Below, in pieces: positions 46,458 through 58,156 of a stretch of 64,000 nt of DNA. Position 1 is the first letter of the stretch, and every line of letters starts with the position of its first letter. The notes under the pieces were generated by a model. It worked only from the letters and a program-made list of their open reading frames with translations, was not told the origin of the DNA and made no database searches. Made by a program: the position numbers and the translations under genes. The DNA is from Calendula officinalis. Its lineage: Eukaryota > Streptophyta > Magnoliopsida > Asterales > Asteraceae. Location: NCBI GenBank assembly GCA_963853835.1, contig OY970830.1, forward strand, positions 46,069,966 through 46,133,965. The letters run 5' to 3'.

Positions 46458-48493
46458 TTGAATATTGAAGAGTTCGGGCCGAAGAGGGATGTTCGGGCCG
46501 AAGTGGTGTTCGGGCCGAAGTGGGATGTTCGGGCGGAAGTGGTGTTCGGGCCGAAGTGGTGTTCGGGCCGAAGTGGTGTTCGGGCGGAGGATGATGTTCG
46601 GGCCGAGGTTGAAGTTCCAGCCGAGGTCGGAGTTCGGGCCGAGGTTGAAGTTCGGGCCTGGAACAGTGAAGAGTTCGGGCCGAACTTGTTCTTGGCAATG
46701 ACGAACGAACAAGCTATTTCGGTTACTCGTGGGCGTGAAACGGACACCCGAGCTGAAAGTTATGAATGTTTTAGTATAGCACCTTTTGTCACACAATCTT
46801 GGATATTCAAGAGTTCGGGCCGAAGAGGGATGTTCGGGCCGAAGTGGTGTTCGGGCCGAAGTGGGATGTTCGGGCGGAAGTGGTGTTCGGGCCGAAGTGG
46901 TGTTCGGGCCGAGGATGATGTTCGGGCCGAGGTTGAAGTTCGGGCCGAGGTCGGAGTTCGGGCCAAGGTTGAAGTTCGGGCCTGGAACAGTGAAGAGTTC
47001 AGGCCGAACTTGTTCTTGGCAATGACGAACGAACCAGCTATTTTGGTTACTCGTGGGCGTGAAACGGACACCCGAGCTGAAAGTTATGAATGTTTTAGTA
47101 TAGCACCTTTTGTCACACAATCTTGGATATTGAAGAGTTCGGGCCGAAGAGGGATGTTCGGGCCGAAGTGGTGATCGGGCCAAAGTGGGATGTTCGGGCC
47201 GAAGTGGTGTTCGGGCCGAAGTGGTGTTCGGGCCGAAGTTCTGTGTTCGGGCCGAGGATGATGTTCGGGCCGAGGTTGAAGTTCGGGTCGAGGTCGGAGT
47301 TCGGGCCGAGGTTGAAGTTCTGGCCGAGGTTAAAGTTCGGGCCGAAAATGAAGTTCGGGCCGGGAACAGTGAAGAGTTCGGGCCGAACTTGTTCTTGCCA
47401 GTGACAAACGAACCAGCTATTTTGGTTACTCGCGGGCGTGAAACGGACACCCGAGCTGAAAGTTATGAATGTTTTAGTATAGCACCTTTTGTCACACAAT
47501 CTTGGATATTGAGGAGTTCGGGCCGAAGAGGGATGTTCGGGCCGAAGTGGTGTTCGGGCCGAAATGGGATGTTCGGGCGGAAGTGGTGTTCGGGCCGAAG
47601 TGGTGTTCGGGCCAAAGTTCGGCGTTCGGGCCGAGGTCTGAGTTCGGGCCGAGGTTGAAGTTCGGGCCGAAAATGAAGTTCGGGCCGAGAACAGTGAAGA
47701 GTTCGGGTCGAACTTGATCTTGGCAGTGACGAACGAACCAGCTATTTTGGTTACTCGTGGGCGTGAAACGGCCACCCGAGCTGAAAGTTATGAATGCTTT
47801 AGTATAGCACCTTTTGTCACACAATCTTGGATATTGAAGAGTTCGGGCCGAAGAGGGATGTTCGGGCCGACGTGGTGTTCGGGCCGAAGTGGGATGTTAG
47901 GGCCGAAGTGGTGTTCGGGCCGAAGTGGTGTTCGGGCCGAAGTTCGGTGTTCGGGCCGAGGATGATGTTCGGGCCGAGGTTGAAGTTCGGGCCGAGGTCG
48001 GAGTTCGGGCCGAGGTTGAAGTTCCGGCCGAAAATGAAGTTCGGGCCGGGAACAGTGAAGAGTTCGGGCCGAACTTGTTCTTGGTAGTGACGAACGAACC
48101 AGCTATTTTGGTTACTCGTGGGCGTGAAACGGCCACCCGAGCTGAAAGTTATGAATGCTTTAGTATAGCACCTTTTGTCACACAATCTTGGATATTGAAG
48201 AGTTCGGGCCGAAGAGGGATGTTCGGGCCGACGTGGTGTTCGGGCCGAAGTTCGGTGTTCGGGCCGAGGATGATGTTCGGGCCGAGGTTGAAGTTCGGGC
48301 CGAGGTCGGAGTTCGGGCCGAGGTTGAAGTTCGGGCCGAAAATGAAGTTCGGGCCGGGAACAGTGAAGAGTGTGGGCCGAACTTGTTCTTGGCAGTGACG
48401 AACGAACCAGCTATTTTGGTTACTCGTGACGTGAAACGGACACCCGAGCTGAAAGTTATGAATGTTTAGTATAGCACCTTTTGTCACACAATC
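46458..48493 (+). repeat. Hexamer higher-order repeat, copy 3 (2,036 bp)
   Basis: Units start at 46458 E2 (341), 46799 F (324), 47123 A (379), 47502 B (325, one 18-mer lost), 47827 B2 (361) and 48188 I (306). Same order and hallmarks as the two preceding hexamers. Confidence 0.9.
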
Positions 48494-51400
48494 TTGAATA
48501 TTGAAGAGTTCGGGCCGAAGAGGGATGTTCGGGCCGAAGTGGTGTTCGGGCCCAAGTGGGATGTTCGGGCCGAAGTGGTGTTCGGGCCGAAGTGGTGTTC
48601 GGGCCGAAGTTCGGTGTTCGGGCCGAGGATGATGTTCGGGCCGAGGTTGAAGTTCGGGCCGAGGTCGGAGTTCGGGCCGAGGTTGAAGTTCGGGCCGAAA
48701 ATGAAGTTCGGGCCGGGAACATTGAAGAGTTCGGGCCGAACTTGTTCTTGGCAGTGACGAACGAACCAGCTATTTTGGGTACTCGTGGGCGTGAAACGGA
48801 CACCCGAGCTGAAAGTTATGAATGTTTTAGTATAGCACCTTTTGTCACACAATCTTGGATATTGAAGAGTTCGGGCCGAAGAGGGATGTTCGGGCCGAAG
48901 TGGTGCTCGGGCCGAAGTGGGATGTTCGGGCCGAAGTGGTGTTCGGGCCGAAGTGGTGTTCGGGCCGAAGTTCGGTGTTCGGGTCGAGGATGATGTTCGG
49001 GCCGAGGTTGAAGTTCGGGCCGAGGTCGGAGGTCGGGTCGAGGTTGAAGTTCGGGCGGAGGTTGAAGTTCGGGCCGAAAATGAAGTTCGGGCCGGGAACA
49101 GTGAAGAGTTCGGGCCGAACTTGTTCTTGGCAGTGAAGAACGAACCAGCTATTTTGGTTACTCGTTGGCGTGAAACGGACACCCGAGCTGAAAGTTATGA
49201 ATGTTTTAGTATAGCACCTTTTGTCACACAATCTTGGATATTGAAGAGTTCGGGCCGAAGAGGGATGTTCGGGCCGACGTGGTGTTCGGGCCGAAGTAGG
49301 ATGTTCGGGCCGAAGTGGTGTTCGGACCGAAGTGGTGTTCGGGCCGAAGTTCGGTGTTCGGGCCGAGGATGATGTTCGGGCCGAGGTTGAAATTCGGGCC
49401 GAGGTTGGAGTTCGGGCCGGGAACAGTGAAGAGTTCGGGCCGAACTTGTTCTTGGCAGTGACGAACGAACCAGCTATTTTGGTTACTCGTGGGCGTGAAA
49501 CGGACACCCGAGCTGAAAGTTATGAATGTTTTAGTATAGCACCTTTTGTCAAACAATCTTGGATATTGAAGAGTTCGGGCCGAAGAGGGATGTTCGGGCC
49601 GAAGTGGTGTTTGGGCCGAAGTGGGATGTTCGGGCCGAAGTGGTGTTCGGGCCGAAGTGGTTTTCAGGCCGACGATGATGTTCGGGCCGAGGTTGAAGTT
49701 CGGGTCGAGGTCGGAGTTTGGGCCGAGGTTGAAGTTCTGGCCGAGGTTAAAGTTCGGGCCGAAAATGAAGTTCGGGCCGCGAACAGTGAAGAGTTCGGGC
49801 CGAACTTGTTCTTGCCAGTGACAAACGAACCAGCTATTTTGGTTACTCGTGGGCGTGAAACGGACACCCGAGCTGAAAGTTATGAATGTTTTAGTATAGC
49901 ACCTTTTGTCACACAATCTTGGATATTGAAGAGTTCGGGCCGAAGAGGGATGTTCGGGCCGAAGTGGTGTTCGGGCCGAAGTGGGATGTTCGGGCGGAAG
50001 TGGTGTTCGGGCGGAAGTGGTGTTCGGGCCGAGGATGATGTTCGGGCCGAGGTTGAAGTTCGGGCCGAGGTCGGAGTTCGGGACGAGGTTGAAGTTCGGG
50101 CCTGGAACAGTGAAGAGTTCGGGCCGAACTTGTTCTTGGCATTGACGAACGAACCAGCTATTTCGGTTACTCGTGGGCGTGAAACGGACACCCGAGCTGA
50201 AAGTTATGAATGTTTTAGTATAGCACCTTTTGTCACACAATCTTGGATATTGAAGAGTTCGGGCCGAAGAGGGATGTTCGGGCCGAAGTGGTGTTCGGGC
50301 CGAAGTGGGATGTTCGGGCGGAAGTGGTGTTCGGGACGAAGTGGTGTTCGGGCCGAGGATGATGTTCGGGCCGAGGTTGAAGTTCGGGCCGAGGTCGGAG
50401 TTCGGGCCGAGGTTGAAGTTCGGGCCTGGAGCAGTGAAGAGTTCGGGCCGAACTTGTTCTTGGCAGTGACGAACGAACCAGCTATTTTGGTTACTCGTGG
50501 GCGTGAAATGGACACCCGAGCTGAAAGTTATGAATGTTTTAGTATAACACCTTTTGTCACACAATCTTGGATATTGAAGAGTTCGGGCCGAAGAGGGATG
50601 TTCGGGCCGAAGTGGTTTTCGGGCCGAAGTGGGATGTTTGGGCGGAAGTGGTGTTCGGGCGGAAGTGGTGTTCGGGCCGAAGTGGTGTTCGGGCCGAAGT
50701 TCGGCGTTCGGGCCGAGGTCTGAGTTCGGGCCGAGGTTGAAGTCGGGCCGAGGTTGAAGTTCGGGCCGAAAATGAAGTTCGGGCCGGGAACAGTGAAGAG
50801 TTCGGGCCGAACTTGTTCTTGGCAGTGACGAACGAACCAGCTATTTTGGTTACTCGTGGGCGTGAAACGGCCACCCGAGCTGAAAGTTATGAATGCTTTA
50901 GTATAGCACCTTTTGTCACACAATCTTGGATATTGAAGAGTTCGGGCTGAAGAGGGATGTTCGAGCCGACGTGGTGTTCGGGCCGAAGTGGGATGTTTGG
51001 GCCGAAGTGGTGTTCGGGCCGAAGTTCGGTGTTCAGGCCGAGGATGATGTTCGGGCCGAGGTTGAAGTTCGGGCCGAGGTTGAAGTTTGGGCCGAAAATG
51101 AAGTTCGGGCCGGGAACAGTGAAGAGTTTGGGCCGAACATGTTCTTGGCTGAAAGTTATGAATGTTTTATTATAGCACCTATTGTCACACAATCTTGGAT
51201 ATTGAAGAGTTCGGGCCGAAGAGGGATGTTCGGGCCGAAGTGGTGTTCGGGCCGAAGTGGGATGTTCGGGCCGAAGTGGTGTTCGGGCCGAAGTGGTGTT
51301 CAGGCCGACGATGATGTTCGGGCCGAGGTTGAAGTTCGGGTCGAGGTCGGAGTTCGGGCCGAGGTTGAAGTTCTGGCCGAGGTTAAAGTTCGGGCCGGTA

Positions 51401-51860
51401 ACAGTGAAGAGTTCGGGCCGAACTTGTTCTTGCCAGTGACAAACGAACCAGCTATTTTGGTTACTCGTGGGCGTGAAACGGACACCCGAGCTGAAAGTTA
51501 TGAATGTTTTAGTATAGCACCTTTTGTCACACAATCTTGGATATTGAAGAGTTCGGGCCGAAGAGGGATGTTCGGGCCGAAGTGGTGTTCGGGCCGAAGT
51601 GGGATGTTCGGGCGGAAGTGGTGTTCGGGCCGAAGTGGTGTTCGGGCCGAGGATGATGTTCGCGCCGAGGTTGAAGTTCGGGCCGAGGTCGGAGTTCGGG
51701 CCGAGGTTGAAGTTCGGGCCGGGAACAGTGAAGAGTTCGGGCCGAACTTGTTCATGCCAGTGACGAACGAACCAGCTATTTTGGTTACTCGTGGGCGTGA
51801 AACGGACACCCGAGCTGAAAGTTATGAATGTTTTAGTATAGCACCTTTTGTCACACAATC
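48494..51860 (+). repeat. Mixed block after the hexamers
   Basis: Units start at 48494 (361, TTGAATATT entry joined to a G-type body with GGAACATTGAAG and TTTTGGGTACTC), 48855 H (379), 49234 C (325), 49559 D (360, after CAAACAATC), 49919 E (324), 50243 E/F-like (324), 50567 B (359), 50926 (269, tail deletion), 51195 D (342) and 51537 E/F-like (324). The G-H-C-x-D-E order echoes the ancestral decamer. No long exact higher-order repeat is visible. Confidence 0.8.
50926..51194 (+). repeat. Shortest monomer, 57-bp deletion in the conserved tail
   Basis: TTCTTGGC (near 51140) is followed directly by TGAAAGTTATG, so the middle of the tail, from AGTGACGAACG to CCCGAGC, is missing. The two bases GC occur at both ends of the deleted segment. 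The unit measures 269 bp, the shortest in the window. It also has ATGTTTTATTATAGCACCTATTG in place of the usual sequence in the next tail. Confidence 0.88.
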
Positions 51861-52922
51861 TTGGATATTGAAGAGTTCGGGCCGAAGAGGGATGTTCGGG
51901 CCGAAGTGGTGTTCGGGCCTAATTGGGATGTTCGGGCGGAAGTGGTGTTCGGGCCGAAGTGGTGTTCGGGCCGAGGATGATGTTCGGGCCGAGGTTGAAG
52001 TTCGGGCCGAGGTCGGAGTTCGGGCCGAGGTTGAGGTTCAGGCCTGGAACAGTGAAGAGTTCGGGCCGAACTTGTTCTTGGCAGTGACGAACGAACCAGC
52101 TATTTTGGTTACTCGTGGGCGTGAAACGGACACCCGAGCTGAAAGTTATGAATGTTTTAGTATAACACCTTTTGTCACACAATCTTGGATATTGAAGAGT
52201 TCGGGCCGAAGAGGGATGTTCGGGCCGAAGTGGTGTTCGGGCCGAAGTTGGATGTTCGGGCCGAAGTGGTGTTCGGGCCGAAGTGGTGTTCGGGCCGAAG
52301 TGGTGTTCGGGCCGAAGTGGTGTTCGGGCCGAAGTGGTGTTCGGGCTGAAGTTCGGTGTCCGGGCCGATGATGATGTTCGAGCCGAGGTTGAAGTTCGGG
52401 CCGTGGTCGGAGTTCGGGCCGAGGTTGAAGTTCTGGCCGAGGTTGAAGTTCGGGCCGAAAATGAAGTTCGGGCCGGGAATAGTGAAGAGTTCGGGCCGAA
52501 CTTGTTCTTGGCAGTGACGAACGAACCAGCTATTTTGGTTACTCGTGGGCGTGAAACGGACACCCGAGCTGAAAGTTATGAATGTTTTAGTATAGCACCT
52601 TTTGTCACACAATCTTGGATATTGAAGAGTTCAGGCCGAAGAGGGATGTTCGGGCCGAAGTGGTGTTCGGGCCGAAGTGGGATGTTCGGGCCGAAGTGGT
52701 GTTCGGGCCGAAGTTCGGTGTTCGGGCCGAGGATGATGTTCGGACCGAGGTTGAAGTTCGGGTCGAGGTTGAAGTTCGGGCCTGGAACAGTGAAGAGTTC
52801 GGGCCGAACTTGTTCTTGGCAGTGACGAACGAACCAGCTATTTTGGTTACTCGTGGGCGTGAAACGGACACCCGAGCTGAAAGTTATGAATGTTTTAGTA
52901 TAACACCTTTTGTCACACAATC
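51861..52922 (+). repeat. Trimer higher-order repeat, 1,062 bp, copy 1
   Basis: Units start at 51861 (324, AATTGGGATG and GAGGTTCAGGCCTGG), 52185 (430, the longest monomer) and 52615 (308, GTTCAGGCCGAAGAGG, TTCGGACCGAGG). The 430-bp unit contains a run of five consecutive 17-mers (TTCGGGCCGAAGTGGTG) near 52263-52345, three more than the usual A unit. The preceding tails carry AGTATAACACC in place of AGTATAGCACC. Confidence 0.9.
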
Positions 52923-53984
52923 TTGGATATTGAAGGGTTCGGGCCGAAGAGGGATGTTCGGGCCGAAGTGGTGTTCGGGCCGAATTGGGATGTTCGGGCG
53001 GAAGTGGTGTTCGGGCCGAAGTGGTGTTCGGGTCGAGGATGATGTTCGGGCCGAGGTTGAAGTTCGGGCCGAGGTCGGAGTTCGGGCCGAGGTTGAGGTT
53101 CAGGCCTGGAACAGTGAAGAGTTCGGGCCGAACTTGTTCTTGGCAGTGACGAACGAACCAGCTATTTTGGTTACTCGTGGGCGTGAAACGGACACCCGAG
53201 CTGAAAGTTATGAATGTTTTAGTATAACACCTTTTGTCACACAATCTTGGATATTGAAGAGTTCGGGCCGAAGAGGGATGTTCGGGCCGAAGTGGTGTTC
53301 GGGCCGAAGTTGGATGTTCAGGCCGAAGTGGTGTTCGGGCCGAAGTGGTGTTCGGGCCGAAGTGGTGTTCGGGCCGAAGTGGTGTTCGGGCCGAAGTGGT
53401 GTTCGGGCTGAAGTTCGGTGTTCGGGCCGATGATGATGTTCGAGCCGAGGTTGAAGTTCGGGCCGTGGTCGGAGTTCGGGCCGAGGTTGAAGTTCTTGCC
53501 GAGGTTGAAGTTCGGGCCGAAAATGAAGTTCGGGCCGGGAACAGTGAAGAGTTCGGGCCGAACTTGTTCTTGGCAGTGACGAACGAACCCGCTATTTTGG
53601 TTACTCGTGGGCGTGAAACGGACACCCGAGCTGAAAGTTATGAATGTTTTAGTATAGCACCTTTTGTCACACAATCTTGGATATTGAAGAGTTCAGGCCG
53701 AAGAGGGATGTTCGGGCCGAAGTGGTGTTCGGGCCGAAGTGGGATGTTCGGGCCGAAGTGGTGTTCGGGCCGAAGTTCGGTGTTCAGGCCGAGGATGATG
53801 TTCGGACCGAGGTTGAAGTTCAGGTCGAGGTTGAAGTTCGGGCCTGGAACAGTGAAGAGTTCGGGCCGAACTTGTTCTTGGCAGTGACGAACGAACCAGC
53901 TATTTTGGTTACTCGTGGGCGTGAAACGGACACCCGAGCTGAAAGTTATGAATGTTTTAGTATAACACCTTTTGTCACACAATC
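52923..53984 (+). repeat. Trimer higher-order repeat, 1,062 bp, copy 2
   Basis: Units start at 52923 (324), 53247 (430) and 53677 (308), each 1,062 bp after its partner with the same private variants. Single differences include GTTCTGGCC near 52430 versus GTTCTTGCC near 53492. The run of 17-mers is duplicated with the rest, so the 17-mer expansion happened before the trimer duplication. Confidence 0.9.
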
Positions 53985-56347
53985 TTGGATATTGAAGAGT
54001 TCGGGCCGAAGAGGGATGTTCGGGCCGAAGTGGGATGTTCGGGCGGAAGTGGTGTTCGGGCCGAAGTGGTGTTAGGGCCGAAGTTCGGCGTTCGGGCCGA
54101 GGTCTGAGTTCGGGCCGAGGTTGAAGTTCGGGCCGAAAATGAAGTTCGGGCCGGGAACAGTGAAGAGTTCGGGCCGAACTTGTTCTTGGCAGTGACGAAC
54201 GAACCAGCTATTTTGGTTACTCGTGGGCGTGAAACGGCCACCTTAGCTGAAAGTTATGAACGCTTTAGTATAGCACCTTTTGTCACACAATCTTGGATAT
54301 TGAAGAGTTCGGGCCGAAGAGGGATGTTCGGGCCGACGTGGTGTTCGGGCCGAAGTGGGATGTTGGGGCCGAAGTGGTGTTCGGGCCGAAGTGGTGTTCG
54401 GGCCGAAGTTCGGTGTTCGGGCCGAGGATGATGTTCGGGACGAGGTTGAAGTTCGGGCCGAGGTTGAAGTTCGGGCCGAAAATGAAGTTCGGGCCGGGAA
54501 CAGTGAAGAGTTCGGGCCGAACTTGTTCTTGGCAGTGACGAACGAACCAGCTATTTTGGTTACTCGTGGGCGTGAAACGGACACCCGAGCTGAAAGTTAT
54601 GAATGTTTTAGTATAGCACCTTTTGTCACACAATCTTGGATATTGAATAGTTCAGGCCGAAGAGGGATGTTCGGGCCGAAGTGGTGTTCGGGCCGAAGTG
54701 GGATGTTCGGGCCGAAGTGGTGTTCGGGCCGAAGTGGTGTTCGGGCCGAAGTTCGGTGTTCGGGCCGAGGATGATGTTCGGACCGAGGTTGAAGTTCGGG
54801 TCGAGGTTGAAATTCGGGCCTGGAACAGTGAAGAGTTCGGGCCGAACTTGTTCTTGGCAGTGACAAACGAACCAGCTATTTTGGTTACTCGTGGGCGTGA
54901 AACGGACACCCGAGCTGAAAGTTATGAATGTTTAGTATAGCACCTTTTGTCACACAATCTTGGATATTGAAGAGTTCGGGCCGGAGAGGGATGTTCGGGC
55001 CGAAGTGGTGTTCGGGCCGAAGTGGGATGTTCGGGCGGAAGTGGTGTTCGGGCCGAAGTGGTGTTAGGGCCGAAGTTCGGCGTTCGGGCCGAGGTCTGAG
55101 TTCGGGCCGAGGTTGAAGTTCGGGCCGAGGTTGAAGTTCGGGCCGAAAATGAAGTTCGGGCCGGGAACAGTGAAGAGTTCGGGCCGAACTTGTTCTTGGC
55201 AGTGACGAACGAACCAGCTATTTTGGTTACTCGTGGGCGTGAAACGGCCACCCTAGCTGAAAGTTATGAATGCTTTAGTATAGCACCTTTTGTCACACAA
55301 TCTTGGATATTGAAGAGTTCGGGCCGAAGAGGGATGTTCGGGCCGACGTGGTGTTCGGGCCGAAGTGGGATGTTTGGGCCGAAGTGGTGTTCGGGCCGAA
55401 GTGGGATGTTCGGGCGGAAGTGGTGTTCGGGCAGAAGTGGTGTTCGGGCCGAAGTTCGGCGTTCGGGCCGAGGTCTGAGTTCGGGCCGAGGTTGAAGTTC
55501 GGGCCGAGGTTGAAGTTCGGGCCGAAAATGAAGTTCGGACCGGGAACAGTGAAGAGTTCGGGCCGAACTTGTTCTTGGCAGTGGAGAACGAACCAGCTAT
55601 TTTGGTTACTCGTGGGCGTGAAACGGACACCCGAGCTAAAAGTTATGAATGTTTTAGTATAACACCTTTTGTCACACAATCTTAGATGTTGAATAGTTCG
55701 GGCCGAAGAGGGATGTTCAGGCCGAAGTGGTGTTCGGGCCGAAGTGGTGTTCGGGCCGAAGTGGTGTTCGGGCCGAAGTTCGGTGTTCGGGCCGAGGATG
55801 ATGTTCGGGCCGAGGTTGAAGTTCGAGCCGAGGTCGGAGTTCGGACCGAGGTTGAAGTTCGGGCCGGGAACAGTGAAGAGTTCGGGCTGAACTTGTTCTT
55901 GGCAGTGACGAACGAACCAGCTATTTTGGTTACTCGTGGGCGTGAAACGGACACCCGAGCTGAAAGTTATGAATGTTTTAGTACGTCACCTTTTGTCACA
56001 CAATCTTGGATATTGAAGAGATCGGGCCGAAGTGGTGTTCGGGCCGAAGTGGGATGTTCGGGCCGAAGTGGTGTTCGGGCCGAAGTGGTGTTCGGGCCGA
56101 AGTTTGGTGTTCGGGCCGAGGATGATGTTCGGGCCGAGGTTGAAGTTCGGGCCGAGGTCGGAGTTCCGGCCGAGGTTGAAGTTCGGGCTGAAAATGAAGT
56201 TCGGGCCGGGAGCAGTGAAGAGTTCGGGCCGAACTTGTTCTTGGCAGTGACGAACGAACCAGCTATTTTGGTTACTCGTGGGCGTGAAACGGACACCCGA
56301 GCTGAAAGTTATGAATGTTTTAGTATAGCACCTTTTGTCACACAATC
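53985..56347 (+). repeat. Block of shortened B, B2 and diverged monomers
   Basis: Units start at 53985 (308, B-type with GTGTTAGGGCC), 54293 (343, B2-like), 54636 (324, TTGAATAG), 54960 (343, B with GTGTTAGGGCC), 55303 (379, B2/B fusion), 55682 (324, TTAGATGTTGAATAG) and 56006 (342, after GTACGTCACC). Tails with CGGCCACCTTAGC and CGGCCACCCTAGC are diverged forms of the B hallmark. More base changes per unit are visible than in the left half. Confidence 0.8.
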
Positions 56348-58156
56348 TTGGATATTGAAGAGTTCGGGCCGAAGAGGGATGTTCGGGCCGAAGTGGTGCT
56401 CGGGCCGAAGTGGGATGTTCGGGCCGAAGTGGTGTTCGGGCCGAAGTTCGGTGTTCGGGCCGAGGATTATGTTCGGGCCGAGGTTGAAGTTCGGGCAGAG
56501 GTCGGAGTTCGGGCCGAGGTTGAAGTTCGGGCCGAAAATGAAGTTCGGGCCGGGAACAGTGAAGAGTTCGGGCCGAACTTGTTCTTGGCAGTGACGAACG
56601 AACCATCTATTTTGGTTACTCGTGGGCGTGAAACGGACACCCGAGCTGAAAGTTATGAATGTTTTAGTATAGCACCTTTTGTCACACAATCTTGGATATT
56701 GTAGAGATCGGGCCGAAGAGGGATGTTCGGGCCGTAGTGGTGTTCGGGCCGAAGTGGGATGTTCGGGCCGAAGTGGTGTTCGGGCCGAAGTTTGGTGTTC
56801 GGGCCGAGGATGATGTTCGGGCCGAGGATGAAGTTCGGGCCGAGGTCGGAGTTCGGGCCGAGGTCGGAGTTCGGGCCGAGGTCGGAGTTCTGGCCGAGGT
56901 TGAAGTTCGGGCTGAAAATGAAGTTCGGGCTGGGAGCAGTGAAGAGTTCGGGCCGAACTTGTTCTTGGCAGTGACGAACGAACCATCTATTTTGGTTACT
57001 CGTGGGCGTGAAACGGACACCCGAGCTGAAAGTTATGAATGTTTTAGTATAGCACCTTTTGTCACACAATCTTGGATATTGTAGAGATCGGGCCGAAGAG
57101 GGATGTTCGGGCCGTAGTGGTGTTCGGGCCGAAGTGGGATGTTCGGGCCGAAGTGGTGTTCGAGCCGAAGTTCGGTGTTCGGGCCGAGGATGATGTTCGG
57201 GCCGAGGTTGAAGTTCGAGCCGAGGTCGGAGTTCGGGCCGAGGTTGAAGTTCGGGCCGGGAACAGTGAAGAGTTCGGGCCGAACTTGTTCTTGGCAGTGA
57301 CGAACGAACCAGCTATTTTGGTTACTCGTGGGCGTGAAACGGACACCCGAGCTGAAAGTTATGAATGTTTTAGTATAGCACCTTTTGTCACACAATCTTG
57401 GATATTGAAGAGATCGGGCCGAAGAGGAATGTTCGGGCCGAAGTGGTGTTCGGGCCGAAGTGGGATGTTCGGGCCGAAGTGGTGTTCGGGCCGAAGTTTG
57501 GTGTTCGGGCCGAGGATGATGTTCGGGCCGAGGATGAAGTTCGGGCCGAGGTCGGAGTTCGGGCCGAGGTCGGAGTTCGGGCCGAGGTCGGAGTTCTGGC
57601 CGAGGTTGAAGTTCGGGCTGAAAATGAAGTTCGGGCTGGGAGCAGTGAAGAGTTCGGGCCGAACTTGTTCTTGGCAGTGACGAACGAACCAGCTATTTTG
57701 GTTACTCGTGGGCGTGAAACGGACACCCGAGCTGAAAGTTATGAATGTTTTAGTATAGCACCTTTTGTCACACAGTCTTGGATATTGAAGAGTTCGTGCC
57801 GAAGAGGGATGTTCGGGCCGAAGTGGTGCTCGGGCCGAAGTGGGATGTTCGGGCCGACGTGGTGTTCGGGCCGAAGTTCGAAGTTCGGGCCGAGGATGAT
57901 GTTCGGGCCGAGGTTGAAGTTCGGGCCGAGGTCGGAGTTCGGGCCGAGGTCGGAGTTCGGGCCGAGGTCGGAGTTCTGGCCGAGGTTGAAGTTCGGGCCG
58001 AAAATGATGTTCGGCCGGGAACAGTGAAGAGTTCGGGCCGAACTTGTTCTTGGCAGTGAAGAACGAACCAGCTATTTTGGTTACTCGTGGGCGTGAAACG
58101 GACACCCGAGCTGAAAGTTATGAATGTTTTAGTATAGCACCTTTTGTCACACAATC
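56348..58156 (+). repeat. Block with TTGTAGAGATC monomers and a ~706-bp dimer period
   Basis: Units start at 56348 (344), 56692 (380), 57072 (326), 57398 (380) and 57778 (379). The units at 56692 and 57398 share three successive GGTCGGAG 18-mers and GGGCTGGGAGCAG at a 706-bp offset. The unit at 57778 has the same GGTCGGAG triplet but a different beginning (GAAGTTCGAAGTTCGG). Units at 56692 and 57072 begin TTGGATATTGTAGAGATC, a form that returns at 63543. Confidence 0.82.
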
